From an uncultured Flavobacteriaceae bacterium (GTDB lineage Bacteria > Bacteroidota > Bacteroidia > Flavobacteriales > Flavobacteriaceae), in NCBI GenBank assembly GCA_905181835.1, contig CAJIZF010000004.1, positions 62,001 through 126,000 of the forward strand: DNA of 64,000 nucleotides, in the 5' to 3' direction. The notes under the pieces were generated by a model, which worked only from the letters and a program-made list of their open reading frames with translations, was not told the origin of the DNA and did no database searches. The position numbers were made by a program, and so were the translations under genes. Numbering within the stretch: the stretch's first letter is position 1; each line of letters opens with the position of its first letter. Below, one piece after another: positions 24,159 to 34,176 of this stretch.

Positions 24159-25598
24159 CTAAAACTTAAAACTCAAACCACTGTAAACACCTATATAATA
24201 GGGTTGAAAATCAACAGAAGAATCTGTATATGGATTAAGTTGGTACTTGAACATAGGTTCGATAATAAACATTAACTTTTTTGAAAAACTATAATTCAAA
24301 CCCAGTCCGATGTTAGTTGTAAAGCTTAGAGATGATAAATTACTAGCCTCACCAAGGACTTCATTAAAATCACCCGCTTCTACAGATATTTCATTATTAC
24401 CTAGTATTAAGGTACTAAATCCACCTATAAGGTTGATTCCAAATTTTTTATTTATGATTGCATAATTTAATTCTAAAGGCATTTCGTAATAACTTATATC
24501 TTGATTTAGATACGTTTCTCCATTTGTTGATTTTGGGGTAATATTTCCAAATGGATTGCCTGAATCTTGAGTTGCCAGTGCTCCTTTGTCTACAACAATT
24601 GTGACATTATTTCTTTCGTAATAATCGATACCAGTTGTTGAAGCTGCACTAAGGGGGCCGGTTCCTAGCTCTAAACCAGTTGTTGAATAACTTAAATTAA
24701 CATTGCTAACTCCGGAGCGAATACTAAATCTTCTGTTTAAATTATAACTTACTTTGATCCCGTAGGCAATGTTTAGATCGCCATTTTTACTATTATCAGA
24801 AAACATAGGGTCTATTGAAGACCCTTCACTTAGTGTATTGTAATAAACTGGTGCTACATTAGGAGTTAGTTCCCAACGATGATCTGGCGAATCATCTGCT
24901 ACAATAACTGTTGATTCATCTGAAACTTCGTTAATCGCATCAAAAATTGATTTTTTATTTTCAATGATGTCCTGCTCAGCATTTTCCCTTATGAGGCCCT
25001 CTTCTTTGCTATGTTTAGGTTTATTGATTGCAGTTGCAGAAATTGTTCCGGCACTAATTTCTTTATCTTTAATATCTTTATTTAGGGCGGTATTTGTAGT
25101 TGGTTTTGATTGAGTGCTTATTTCTGAACCAGCTATTTTGTTGTTCATGCCTTTTAGATTATTTTGAGGTATTCCTTCTTTTTTTGAATTTTTATTATTA
25201 GAAATAACTGTTTTTGAGCTAGCAGCAACTTTTAAGGGTGGCTTATTTGTTGACTCAGTATAATCATCTTCTTGGCTGGATGCAGTTTTATTTAAAGGTG
25301 ATGTAATTTCTATAAGTTTTTCATCTAATAAATCTTTATTTATTTCTAAGTTAGTTTCATAAACAACAGGTGTGTTTGTATGATTAAATGAATCATTTAG
25401 TAAAGACTTGCCAATAGTAAAAAACAAAACTAAAAGGGCGGCAATTCCACTAAATTTAACCCAAATTGGAATTACCTTACGCTCATCTTCTTCTTTCAGT
25501 TTTGTTCGAATATTTTTCCAAACGTCTGGTGAAGGAACAGCCTCAAAATTTTTAAAGCTATCTTTAAATAAATCGTCTATATTTTTTTTAACTTTCAT
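24159..25598 (-). CDS. Membrane-anchored protein with C-terminal outer-membrane barrel, partner of ECF sigma
   Basis: The protein has 479 residues. The N-terminal ~50 residues (NIDDLFKDSFKNFEAVPSPDVWKNI) are cytoplasmic-like, a membrane helix follows at ~50-68 (FSGIAALLVLFFTIGKSLL), then a long Ser/Thr/Lys/Asn-rich linker, and the last ~240 residues look like a porin-type beta barrel ending in Phe (SGLSFKF). The gene start overlaps the sigma factor stop by 4 bases (ATGA). The N-terminal segment with W-x-x-I fits Bacteroidota proteins in which a cytoplasmic anti-sigma-like segment is fused to an envelope domain. Such a role is inference. Confidence 0.75.
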   Translation of the reverse strand: MKVKKNIDDLFKDSFKNFEAVPSPDVWKNIRTKLKEEDERKVIPIWVKFSGIAALLVLFFTIGKSLLNDSFNHTNTPVVYETNLEINKDLLDEKLIEITSPLNKTASSQEDDYTESTNKPPLKVAASSKTVISNNKNSKKEGIPQNNLKGMNNKIAGSEISTQSKPTTNTALNKDIKDKEISAGTISATAINKPKHSKEEGLIRENAEQDIIENKKSIFDAINEVSDESTVIVADDSPDHRWELTPNVAPVYYNTLSEGSSIDPMFSDNSKNGDLNIAYGIKVSYNLNRRFSIRSGVSNVNLSYSTTGLELGTGPLSAASTTGIDYYERNNVTIVVDKGALATQDSGNPFGNITPKSTNGETYLNQDISYYEMPLELNYAIINKKFGINLIGGFSTLILGNNEISVEAGDFNEVLGEASNLSSLSFTTNIGLGLNYSFSKKLMFIIEPMFKYQLNPYTDSSVDFQPYYIGVYSGLSFKF

Positions 25599-26155
25599 TG
25601 ATCCTTCAGATGGATATTTTTTGATTTTACTTTGTAATAATCTTCAATCTTTATTTTTAAAATCCCTCTTGCTCTTGCAAGGTTCGATTTGGAGGTTCCC
25701 ACTGAAATCCCAACAGAATCAGCTATTTCTTTATGTGAATAATCATCCAAAACATACATGGTAAAAACCAATCGATATCTGTTAGGTAGTTCCTGGACTA
25801 TTTTTAACAAAAAATCCAAAGGAACTTGATTATCCTCGACTTCAACAACCTCTTCTTCTGCTTCAATTTGTTCTTCATTCGAAAGATGAAATATTTTTTT
25901 CTTTCGATATTTTTGAAGCACTGTATTGATGGCTACTCGTTTCATCCAGCCCTCAAAAGAACCCTTACTCTTAAATTGCTCAATACGTTGGAAAATTGTT
26001 AAAAAAGCATCCTGTAAATTATCCTCTGCTTCATGATAATTTGGAGAATACTTTAAGCAAACAGCGAAAAGTATACCTGAAAATTTCTTGTATAACTCTT
26101 CCTGAGCTTTTAAATCTTGCTTTTTACAATTTAATATGAGCTCTTCTAATGTCAA
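25595..26155 (-). CDS. ECF-type RNA polymerase sigma factor
   Basis: The protein has 186 residues. Region 2 at ~10-80 (LKYSPNYHEAEDNLQDAFLTIFQRIEQFKSKGSFEGWMKRVAINTVLQKYRKK) and region 4 at ~120-172 (LPNRYRLVFTMYVLDDYSHKEIADSVGISVGTSKSNLARARGIL). It is co-transcribed with the barrel protein, which it overlaps, and is separate from the island sigma factor. Confidence 0.93.
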   Translation of the reverse strand: MTLEELILNCKKQDLKAQEELYKKFSGILFAVCLKYSPNYHEAEDNLQDAFLTIFQRIEQFKSKGSFEGWMKRVAINTVLQKYRKKKIFHLSNEEQIEAEEEVVEVEDNQVPLDFLLKIVQELPNRYRLVFTMYVLDDYSHKEIADSVGISVGTSKSNLARARGILKIKIEDYYKVKSKNIHLKDQ

Positions 26156-26215
26156 ACGTAGTATCTTAAACTTTTAAAAATGTTGAATTAACTAAATAAT
26201 AAACAAACAACAACT

Positions 26216-26242
26216 AAAAGACATCTACAAACGATAGATGCC
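26216..26242 (-). terminator. Hairpin downstream of recA
   Basis: On the minus strand GGCATCTA and TAGATGTC pair around TCGTTTG, followed by TTTT. It lies between recA and the sigma gene. Confidence 0.6.
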
Positions 26243-26278
26243 TAATAAACAAATAGGTTGCGTAAGAAGAAAAAAATA

Positions 26279-27283
26279 CTATTTATTTTCTGCAATTGCT
26301 TCTTTTATTTTTTGCTCAAGCTCATCCATTAACTCAGGATTATCTAAAAGTAAAGACTTGACAGCTTCTCTACCTTGGCCTAGTTTCGTGTCATCGTAAC
26401 TAAACCAGGAGCCGCTCTTTTTAATGATTTCGAAATCAACTCCAAGATCTATGATTTCGCCAACTTTTGAAATTCCTTTTCCATAAACAATGTCAAATTC
26501 AACAGTCTTAAAAGGAGGGGCAACTTTATTTTTAACAACTTTGACTCTTGTTTTATTACCCAAAACCTCATTATTTGTATTTTTTATTTGAGTAGATCTT
26601 CTTATATCAAGTCTCACAGATGCGTAGAATTTTAGGGCATTCCCCCCTGTTGTCGTTTCTGGATTACCAAACATAACTCCAATCTTTTCTCTCAATTGAT
26701 TAATAAAGATAACTGTACATTTTGTTTTACTAATAGATCCTGTTAGTTTACGCAAAGCTTGAGACATTAAGCGAGCATGAAGTCCCATTTTAGAATCTCC
26801 CATTTCCCCTTCTATTTCACTCTTAGGGGTTAAAGCGGCTACAGAATCAATTACAATAATATCTATAGCTCCGGAACGAATTAAATTATCGGTAATTTCT
26901 AATGCTTGCTCACCATTATCGGGTTGCGAAATAATTAAATTTTCAACATCTACTCCTAGATCTTCTGCATAATATCTATCAAAAGCATGTTCAGCATCAA
27001 TAAAAGCAGCTATTCCCCCTTTTTTTTGAGCCTCAGCAATTGCGTGTAAAGTTAAGGTAGTTTTACCCGACGATTCAGGCCCATATATTTCGACAACTCT
27101 CCCTTTTGGATAACCCCCTACCCCTAAAGCAACATCTAAACCTAAAGAACCTGTTGGAATAATCTCCATGTCTTCTACGGCTGCATCTCCCATTTTCATT
27201 ACAGTTCCCTTACCATATGTTTTATCTAATTTATCTAAAGTTAACTTTAATGCTTTTAATTTTGCGTCTTTTTCGTTGCTCAT
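26279..27283 (-). CDS. recA: RecA recombinase
   Basis: The protein has 334 residues. Walker [10 protein letters not shown] (~69-77), Walker [11 protein letters not shown], the loops with [17 protein letters not shown] and [35 protein letters not shown], and a short acidic C-terminus. It forms filaments on single-stranded DNA for strand exchange and SOS induction. The gene is monocistronic with a ~60-base leader. No LexA box is evident. Confidence 0.98.
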   Translation of the reverse strand: MSNEKDAKLKALKLTLDKLDKTYGKGTVMKMGDAAVEDMEIIPTGSLGLDVALGVGGYPKGRVVEIYGPESSGKTTLTLHAIAEAQKKGGIAAFIDAEHAFDRYYAEDLGVDVENLIISQPDNGEQALEITDNLIRSGAIDIIVIDSVAALTPKSEIEGEMGDSKMGLHARLMSQALRKLTGSISKTKCTVIFINQLREKIGVMFGNPETTTGGNALKFYASVRLDIRRSTQIKNTNNEVLGNKTRVKVVKNKVAPPFKTVEFDIVYGKGISKVGEIIDLGVDFEIIKKSGSWFSYDDTKLGQGREAVKSLLLDNPELMDELEQKIKEAIAENK

Positions 27284-27345
27284 TAGTCTGTCTTTTTTTA
27301 TTGAAAATGTTATTATGCTAATGTACTATTTCTTTATTAGCAGTA

Positions 27346-27353
27346 CAAAGGTA
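27346..27353 (-). promoter_or_regulatory. TAnnTTTG box of recA
   Basis: TACCTTTG on the minus strand, ~63 bases before the recA ATG. Confidence 0.5.
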
Positions 27354-27486
27354 AAAATAAGAAAAACAAAAATACCTTAACAAGGTTTGTTTAGAATTAA
27401 TATCTTTACTCCAAGTATAAAATTTAAACGATTTTATAAAGTTTAATCGACGTCTCTTATGTAATTAAGGGCTTTTATATATAATT

Positions 27487-28668
27487 ATGGGCTGTACAAG
27501 TTGTAGTTCTGGGGCTGATGGGCAACCAAAAGGTTGTAAAAACAATGGCACATGTGGATCTGATGGTTGTAACAAGTTGACCGTTTTCGATTGGTTATCT
27601 AATATGTCATTACCAGGTGATCAAAAACCATTTATTGGAGTGGAAGTTCGTTTTAAAAACGGAAGAAAACACTTTTACAAAAATTCAGAAAATTTGTCTT
27701 TATCAATTGGAGATATTGTTGCTACTGAGGCAATGTCCGGGCATGATATTGGAATTGTTACTCTTACCGGTGAATTGGTAAAAGTACAAATGAAAAAGAA
27801 AAGCCATGATGAAACTACTGATGATCTTCCAAAAATATACAGAAAGGCAACTCAAAAAGATATTGATATTTGGCAAACGGTCAGAGCTAAAGAGGCTGAG
27901 ATTCAAAAAAGATCACGTGAAATCGCTATTCATCTTGGATTAAAAATGAAGATATCTGATATTGAATATCAAGGCGATGGATCTAAAACAACGTTCTATT
28001 ATACTGCTGAAGAACGAGTAGATTTTAGACAATTAATTAGAGATTTTGCTAGTGCATTTAGTACAAGAGTTGAAATGAAACAAGTTGGCTTTAGGCAAGA
28101 AGCTGCTAGGCTAGGAGGTATTGGATCCTGTGGCCGCGAATTATGCTGTTCCACCTGGTTAACTGATTTTAGATCTGTTAAAACATCTGCCGCTCGTTAT
28201 CAACAACTTTCTTTAAATCCTCAAAAATTAGCAGGTCAATGCGGAAAACTAAAATGCTGTCTAAATTATGAGCTAGATACCTATCTAGATGCCCTAAAAG
28301 ATATTCCTAAAAGTGATATTAAATTAATAACTGAAAAGGGAACTGCTATTTGTCATAAAACAGACATTTTTAAAAGATTCCTCTGGTACGGTTATGAAAA
28401 ACAGGGTATGAATTGGCATAAGATTAGTGTTGATAATGCCAATGAGGTTATTGCGCTAAACAAGAAAGGCATTAAAGTTTCAAGCTTGGAAGAGTTTGTT
28501 GTAGAGGAGCATATTTCTGAAACAAAAATATTTGAGAATGTTGTTGGTCAAGACAGTCTTACTCGCTTTGATAAACCAAAATCTAAAAATAATAGAAAAA
28601 GGAATAATAAAAATAAAGCCAGAAATAAAAATACCCACCGAAATAAAAAAATCAAAAAGAATGTCTAA
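27487..28668 (+). CDS. PSP1-domain protein (RicT/YaaT-like)
   Basis: The protein has 393 residues. It starts with a Cys-rich segment (CTSCSSGADGQPKGCKNNG, then CGSDGC), and the PSP1 core (about 45-250) has GDIVATEAMSGHDIGIVT, GGIGSCGRELCCSTWL and GQCGKLKCCLNYE, the conserved paired cysteines that hold an Fe-S cluster in RicT-type proteins. The C-terminus is a Lys/Asn/Arg-rich tail, probably RNA-contacting. Bacillus RicT acts in RNase Y-related processing; the role here is unproven. The stop overlaps gldH by 8 bases; the unit continues to gldH and PBP1A. Confidence 0.92.
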   Translation: MGCTSCSSGADGQPKGCKNNGTCGSDGCNKLTVFDWLSNMSLPGDQKPFIGVEVRFKNGRKHFYKNSENLSLSIGDIVATEAMSGHDIGIVTLTGELVKVQMKKKSHDETTDDLPKIYRKATQKDIDIWQTVRAKEAEIQKRSREIAIHLGLKMKISDIEYQGDGSKTTFYYTAEERVDFRQLIRDFASAFSTRVEMKQVGFRQEAARLGGIGSCGRELCCSTWLTDFRSVKTSAARYQQLSLNPQKLAGQCGKLKCCLNYELDTYLDALKDIPKSDIKLITEKGTAICHKTDIFKRFLWYGYEKQGMNWHKISVDNANEVIALNKKGIKVSSLEEFVVEEHISETKIFENVVGQDSLTRFDKPKSKNNRKRNNKNKARNKNTHRNKKIKKNV

Positions 28669-29146
28669 ACTTTTTGCCTTTTCATTTTTTCTAATCCTGA
28701 TTTTTTCATGCGACTCAAAAACTTTAATTAGTATGAATAAAGAGTTGTCAGGAGTTTGGAAAAAACAAGAGATTATAACGTTTAATTTACCAGAGTTAGA
28801 TAGTTTGAAAGGTTATGATTTATTTATAAATCTAAGGAACACCAACGATTATAAATTTAATAATTTACATCTAATTGTTGCGATGAATTTTCCATACGGT
28901 AAAATAGTTACAGATACATTGGAGTACAAAATGGCAAAGCCTGACGGAACTTGGTTGGGAAATGGAATAGGTGATGTAAAAGAAAATAAGTTGTGGTATA
29001 AAGAAAATGTTACTTTCATAGAAAAAGGAACTTATAAAGTTAGTATATCTCATGCCATGCGCAATAACGGCGAAGTTACAGGCGTTAAAAATCTTGATGG
29101 GATTATTGATGTAGGATTTAGTGTTGAGGAAAAAACATTCAAATAA
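28661..29146 (+). CDS. gldH: Gliding motility lipoprotein GldH
   Basis: The protein has 161 residues from ATG 28661, which overlaps the end of the PSP1 gene (ATGTCTAA). The upstream start at 28532 would run through the PSP1 coding region and is unlikely. Signal peptide with lipobox LIFSC (Cys17), then the GldH body with MNKELSGVWKKQEIITF, LRNTNDYKFNNLHLIV and HAMRNNGEV. GldH is an outer-membrane-associated lipoprotein needed for gliding and type IX secretion function in flavobacteria. It belongs to the psp1-gldH-PBP1A unit. Confidence 0.93.
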   Translation: MSKLFAFSFFLILIFSCDSKTLISMNKELSGVWKKQEIITFNLPELDSLKGYDLFINLRNTNDYKFNNLHLIVAMNFPYGKIVTDTLEYKMAKPDGTWLGNGIGDVKENKLWYKENVTFIEKGTYKVSISHAMRNNGEVTGVKNLDGIIDVGFSVEEKTFK

Positions 29147-29149
29147 TTT

Positions 29150-31459
29150 ATGGCTAAGCGTAAAACAATAAAAAAGAAAAGAAAACCAAAAACTCAATAT
29201 AGAAATATTAAAATGTTTTGGGGATTTTTTGGTATTGGACTTTTTGTTATTTTTTTTGTATTTCTTCTGGCTTCTTGGGGATTTTTCGGAAAATTACCAG
29301 ATGAAACAAGTTTAGAAAATCCCGAAAAAAATCTTGCTACTGAAATCGTCACTATCGACGGTACAACCATAGGAAAATTTTATAAAGAAAATAGAACTCC
29401 TGTGAACTTTAAAGAGTTGCCTGAGCATCTTATAAATGCGCTTATTGCAACTGAAGATGTTCGTTTTTATAATCATTCTGGAATTGATGCAAGAGGAACC
29501 TTAAGAGCGATTGCTTTTCTTGGAAATAGAGGGGGAGCTAGTACAATTACACAACAATTAGCAAAATTATTTTTTACTGAAAATGCTTCAAAAAACATAA
29601 TGGCAAGAATTCTTCAAAAATCTAAAGAGTGGGTGATCGCGATTAGGCTTGAAGAACGCTACACTAAGGAAGAGATTATTACAATGTATTTTAATGAATA
29701 TGATTTTTTAAATCAAGCGATAGGGATCGAATCTGCTGCTCATATTTATTTTGATAAGGCTCCAAGAGATCTTACCATCTCAGAGTCTGCAATTCTTGTA
29801 GGAATGTTTAAAAATTCATCGTTATATAATCCTGTTCGTAATCCAGTAGGGGTAAAAAACAGAAGAAATGTTGTTTTAAGTCAAATGGCAAAATATAAAT
29901 TTATCTCAGAGAATATTAGAGATTCTATTCAAAATACTGAATTAGAAATCAAATTTACTCCCCAAGGGCATGATAAGGGAATTGCTACCTACTTCAGAGA
30001 GTACACTCGAAATTTCATGCATGATTGGAGTAAAAAAAAATTAAAAGCAGATGGCACAGAATACAATATTTATAGTGATGGATTAAAAATCTATACCACA
30101 ATTGATTCTAAAATGCAAAGATATGCTGAGAGTGCTGTTGACAGCCATATGCAAAATCTTCAAAACGAATTTGACAAACAAAACAGAAACAATGACTTAG
30201 CCCCATTTAGAGAAGTCACAAATGAAGAAGTTGATTTTATTCTAAAATCTGCCATGAAAAGAAGTGATCGATGGAGAAAAATGAAAAAGCTTGGAAAATC
30301 TGAAAAAGAAATTAAGGCAAGTTTTTATAAAAAAACTAATATGCGGATTTTTGCTTGGAGTGGTGATATAGATACTTTGATGACTCCCGTGGATTCTATC
30401 AGGTATCACAAGTCAATTCTTCAAGCCTCATTAATGTCTATGACACCTCAAACAGGCGAAGTAAAAGCTTGGGTAGGGGGAATCAATTATAAATATTTTA
30501 AATATGACATGGTTAGAAAAGGAAAACGTCAGATTGGTTCTACTTTTAAACCCTTTGTATATGCAACCGTAATTGATCAAATGCATATGTCACCTTGTGA
30601 CACCTTACCCAACACTTTGCATACAATTGAAGTTGGAAAATATGGCTTAAATGAGCCTTGGACTCCAAAAAATTCAAGTGACAAATATGGAGGAATGTTA
30701 ACTTTAAAAGCTGCTTTGGCTCAATCTGTTAACACGGTTACCGCAAGACTTATTGACAGAGTTGGGCCAAAACCTGTACTAGATTTAGTTGGGAAAATGG
30801 GAGTTAATACAAAAAATATATTAGAAGTTCCCTCTATTGCATTGGGGACTCCTGATGTCTCTTTATATGAAATGGTAGGGGCATACAGTACATTTGCTAA
30901 CAAAGGAGTTTATATTAAGCCTTCATTAATTACTAGAATTGAAGATAAAAACGGCACTGTTTTATATCAACATGTTCCAGAAACTAGAGATGTCCTTAGT
31001 GAAGAAGCAGCCTATGTCACTATTAGTTTAATGGAAGGTGTTACGCAATCAGGATCTGGTCAACGATTAAGATCAGACTGGGCATCGAACCTTCCCGTTT
31101 ATAAAGATATTATTACAGGATATCCTTGGAAGTTTACAAATTCTATTGCAGGAAAAACAGGAACAACACAAAATCAGAGTGATGGATGGTTCATGGGGGT
31201 TGTTCCAAACTTAGCAACTGGAGTATGGGTAGGAGGCGAAGATCGCTCCACCCATTTTTCTACAATTGCCTATGGCCAAGGAGCTTCCATGGCACTACCC
31301 ATTTGGGCAAATTACATGATCGATTGCTATAAAAATGAAACGCTGAGAATTTCAAAAGAAGACTTTTCGGTTCCAGAGGTTCTTTCCATCGAGACGGACT
31401 GTGAAAAATGGAAAGAAAATCAACAAGTAATAGAAAACGAATATCCAGATGAGTTTTAA
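29150..31459 (+). CDS. Class A penicillin-binding protein (PBP1A-like)
   Basis: The protein has 769 residues. Basic cytoplasmic tail and one membrane helix (~25-47); glycosyltransferase 51 domain (~70-245, with ATEDVRFYNHSGID including the catalytic Glu, and GGASTITQQLAKLFF); transpeptidase domain (~420-700, with STFK as the SxxK nucleophile, SVNT as SxN, and KTGTT). It polymerises and cross-links peptidoglycan on the outer face of the inner membrane. It follows gldH by 3 bases. Confidence 0.96.
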   Translation: MAKRKTIKKKRKPKTQYRNIKMFWGFFGIGLFVIFFVFLLASWGFFGKLPDETSLENPEKNLATEIVTIDGTTIGKFYKENRTPVNFKELPEHLINALIATEDVRFYNHSGIDARGTLRAIAFLGNRGGASTITQQLAKLFFTENASKNIMARILQKSKEWVIAIRLEERYTKEEIITMYFNEYDFLNQAIGIESAAHIYFDKAPRDLTISESAILVGMFKNSSLYNPVRNPVGVKNRRNVVLSQMAKYKFISENIRDSIQNTELEIKFTPQGHDKGIATYFREYTRNFMHDWSKKKLKADGTEYNIYSDGLKIYTTIDSKMQRYAESAVDSHMQNLQNEFDKQNRNNDLAPFREVTNEEVDFILKSAMKRSDRWRKMKKLGKSEKEIKASFYKKTNMRIFAWSGDIDTLMTPVDSIRYHKSILQASLMSMTPQTGEVKAWVGGINYKYFKYDMVRKGKRQIGSTFKPFVYATVIDQMHMSPCDTLPNTLHTIEVGKYGLNEPWTPKNSSDKYGGMLTLKAALAQSVNTVTARLIDRVGPKPVLDLVGKMGVNTKNILEVPSIALGTPDVSLYEMVGAYSTFANKGVYIKPSLITRIEDKNGTVLYQHVPETRDVLSEEAAYVTISLMEGVTQSGSGQRLRSDWASNLPVYKDIITGYPWKFTNSIAGKTGTTQNQSDGWFMGVVPNLATGVWVGGEDRSTHFSTIAYGQGASMALPIWANYMIDCYKNETLRISKEDFSVPEVLSIETDCEKWKENQQVIENEYPDEF

Positions 31460-31495
31460 CTTAAGGCAAACAAGGGTTTTAGTAATTTAAAAAAT

Positions 31496-31798
31496 ATGTT
31501 AATAACTGCCATTTTATTTGTTTTTTTTGGAGTTTTGATAAAATATGGGAAAATGTATTTCCTGATAGCTGGTTACAACACCATGTCAAAAGAAGAAAAA
31601 GAAAAATATGATATTGAAGGAATCGCTACTGTTTTCAAAAATGTTATGTTCGGAATGGCTTTCATCATAATATTAGGAGATTTTGTTGGAGACTTAACTG
31701 AAAATGATAATTTAGTGAATTATGCTTTTTGGACCGCTATGGCAACTGGAATTCCTTACTTGTTATTACAATCTAACTCAAAAAGATATAAAAAATAA
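31496..31798 (+). CDS. DUF3784-like small membrane protein
   Basis: The protein has 100 residues and three membrane helices (about 1-14, 50-62, 75-92). Between the first two lies [20 protein letters not shown], the [14 protein letters not shown] motif of DUF3784 proteins. Function unknown. It lies ~36 bases after PBP1A and 10 bases before scoA, so it may be transcribed with either. Confidence 0.8.
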   Translation: MLITAILFVFFGVLIKYGKMYFLIAGYNTMSKEEKEKYDIEGIATVFKNVMFGMAFIIILGDFVGDLTENDNLVNYAFWTAMATGIPYLLLQSNSKRYKK

Positions 31799-31808
31799 AA
31801 GTATAACT

Positions 31809-32511
31809 ATGATTAATAAAACTGTTCCTAATGTTCAAATAGCTTGTCAAGGTGTAAAAGATGCAATGACATTTATGTTAGGAGGATTTGGTTTAAGCGG
31901 AATTCCAGAAAACGCTATTGCAGAACTGGTACGATTAAATGTAAAAGATGTTACTTGCATATCTAATAATGCAGGAGTGGACGAGTTTGGTTTAGGATTA
32001 TTACTCCAAAAAAAACAAATTCGAAAAATGATTTCGTCTTATGTTGGTGAAAATGCGGAGTTTGAGCGGCAAATGCTAAGTGGAGAATTAGACGTTGAAT
32101 TAATTCCTCAAGGTACTTTGGCTCAACGTTGTAGAGCTGCCCAAAGTGGAATTCCTGCTTTTTATACTCCCGCAGGCTATGGTACCGAAGTCGCGCAGGA
32201 CAAAGAAAGCAGAGATGTTTAATGGGAAAATGCACCTGTTAGAACACGCTTTTAACGCTGATTTCGCATTTGTAAAAGCTTGGAAAGGGGACGCTGCTGG
32301 TAATTTAATTTTTAAAGGCAGTGCGCGTAACTTTAACCCAAATATGTGTGGGGCCGCAAAAATTACAGTTGCTGAAGTGGAAGAGTTGGTTCCTGTTGGA
32401 TCTCTTGATCCTAACCAAATTCATATCCCTGGAATTTTTATCCAAAGAATATTTCAAGGAAATAACTATGAAAAACGAGTTGAACAATTAACGGTAAGAA
32501 AGCGAAATTAA
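31809..32511 (+). CDS. scoA: 3-oxoacid CoA-transferase subunit A, frameshifted
   Basis: The gene runs in two frames. From ATG 31809 ([18 protein letters not shown], ...[17 protein letters not shown], ...[13 protein letters not shown]) to a premature TAA at 32220-32222; then [20 protein letters not shown] to the stop at 32511. Dropping one base (G32214) joins them into a normal ~233-residue alpha subunit. It carries the CoA-transferase glycine motif. With subunit B it moves CoA from succinyl-CoA to acetoacetate or other oxoacids. The last stop overlaps the scoB start (TAATG). The frameshift is either real inactivation or an error. Confidence 0.88.
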
Positions 32512-33167
32512 TGGCATTAAGTAAAGAGCAAATAGCTCAAAGAATAGCAAAGGAGGTTAAGGACGGTTACTACGTAAATTTAGGAATAGGCATTCCGACT
32601 TTAGTGGCAAATTTTGTGAGAAAAGATATCGAAGTAGATTTTCAAAGCGAAAATGGTGTATTGGGAATGGGGCCTTTCCCTTTTGAAGGTGATGAAGACC
32701 CAGATTTAATTAATGCAGGTAAACAAACTATCACGACATTGCCTGGAGCTTCTTTTTTTGATTCAGCTATGAGTTTTTCAATGATTAGAGGACAACATGT
32801 TGACTTAACGATTCTTGGTGCGATGGAAGTATCTCAAAATGGCGATATCGCTAATTGGAAAATTCCCGGAAAAATGGTAAAAGGAATGGGAGGAGCTATG
32901 GACTTAGTTGCTTCTGCAGAAAATATTATTGTAGCTATGATGCATACAAACAGAGCTGGCGATTCTAAATTATTAAAAAAATGTAGCTTGCCCTTGACAG
33001 GTGTTAACTGTGTAAAAAAAATAGTAAGCAATCTTGCAGTACTAGAAATTGTCAATAATTCGTTCAAGCTCTTAGAAAGAGCGCCTGGTGTGAGTATCGA
33101 AGAAATTAAAAAAGCTACAGAAGGAGACCTAATCATCGAGGGAACTATTCCGGAAATAAAGTTTTAA
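32511..33167 (+). CDS. scoB: 3-oxoacid CoA-transferase subunit B
   Basis: The protein has 218 residues. It has GYYVNLGIGIPTLVANF and the SENGVLGMGPFP motif (catalytic Glu ~51), then GAMEVSQNGDIANWKIPGKMVKGMGGAMDL, characteristic for the beta chain. It is translationally coupled to scoA and forms the A2B2 enzyme with it. It is intact here. Confidence 0.95.
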   Translation: MALSKEQIAQRIAKEVKDGYYVNLGIGIPTLVANFVRKDIEVDFQSENGVLGMGPFPFEGDEDPDLINAGKQTITTLPGASFFDSAMSFSMIRGQHVDLTILGAMEVSQNGDIANWKIPGKMVKGMGGAMDLVASAENIIVAMMHTNRAGDSKLLKKCSLPLTGVNCVKKIVSNLAVLEIVNNSFKLLERAPGVSIEEIKKATEGDLIIEGTIPEIKF

Positions 33168-33177
33168 AAAAATAGAT

Positions 33178-34176
33178 ATGAGAAATATTACCTTAAGTAT
33201 AATATTTATGATCATAGGTATTATAAATGGTATTAGTCAAGATACGTTTTCAATAGTAGCCATGGATCCAATTACAGGAGAGGTCGGTAGTGCTGGAGCT
33301 TCTTGTGTTGACTTAGATGCTAACAATCTTCCAACAGATGATTTTTTAGGAGAATTATTTCCTGGTCTTGGGGCTATAAACACACAAGCATATTATATCC
33401 CTGCAAATCAAGCAAACGCAAGGGCGAGAATGAACGAAGGATATACGCCAAGTGAAATAATTGAATGGTTAATTAATAACGATGTTCAAAATCAACCTCA
33501 ATTTAGGCAGTATGGAATTGTTGGTAAAGTTGGAGAGAATATTGAAACAGCCGCTTATACAGGTATTGCTACTGATGACTATAAAAATGACATTACAGGA
33601 CCAAATTATTCTATTCAAGGAAATATTTTATTAGGAGAAGAAGTATTGAATGGTATGGAAGCTGGGTTTTTAAATACCGAAGGTGATCTTGCGTGTAAAT
33701 TAATGGGGGCATTACAAGGTGCTAATATTGTTGGTGCTGATTTTCGTTGTACAAATAATGGAACTTCATCTTTGTTTGCTTTTGTAAAAGTTGCACAACC
33801 TTCAGATACATTTGGAGATCCTTCTTTTTTATTATCTGTTAGAACTGGAAGTAATGATCAAATAGAGCCGATTACAGAATTACAGATTTTGTTTGACGAA
33901 AGTAGTGATTGTGAGTCTCTTGGTTTAACTGAGTTTGATAATGACTTCCCTTTTTCTGTTTATCCTAATCCATCAAATGATTTTGTTTCTTTAAAAGCAT
34001 TAAATGATTCAGAAACGTATAACCTAACGATAATATCTATAACAGGTGCTGTTGTGTACACCTCCGATTTTATTTCAAATACAGTTATTGATGTTTCAGG
34101 AATATCTAAAGGTATTTATTTTATAAATATTAGTAATAAGATTGCTTCCTATACCTCTAAATGGATTAAAAACTAA
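33178..34176 (+). CDS. Secreted DUF1028 protein with type IX sorting domain
   Basis: The protein has 332 residues. Signal peptide to about residue 21 (NGISQ), DUF1028 domain (~23-240; starts DTFSIVAMDPITGEVGSAGASC, with GAINTQAYY and the ANARARMNEGYTPSEII helix) and a type IX secretion C-terminal domain (~255-332; FSVYPNPSNDFVSLK, GAVVYTSDF, GIYFI). Export follows Sec into the periplasm, then through the T9SS to the surface. DUF1028 resembles Ntn hydrolases, but no activity is shown. The gene starts 10 bases after scoB. Confidence 0.9.
   Translation: MRNITLSIIFMIIGIINGISQDTFSIVAMDPITGEVGSAGASCVDLDANNLPTDDFLGELFPGLGAINTQAYYIPANQANARARMNEGYTPSEIIEWLINNDVQNQPQFRQYGIVGKVGENIETAAYTGIATDDYKNDITGPNYSIQGNILLGEEVLNGMEAGFLNTEGDLACKLMGALQGANIVGADFRCTNNGTSSLFAFVKVAQPSDTFGDPSFLLSVRTGSNDQIEPITELQILFDESSDCESLGLTEFDNDFPFSVYPNPSNDFVSLKALNDSETYNLTIISITGAVVYTSDFISNTVIDVSGISKGIYFINISNKIASYTSKWIKN

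Noticed and set aside
26156..26278. A small RNA gene between recA and the sigma gene
   Set aside because: The only structure is a hairpin best explained as the recA terminator.
32200..32230. Programmed frameshift in scoA
   Set aside because: No slippery sequence or downstream structure at the site; a simple extra base explains it better.
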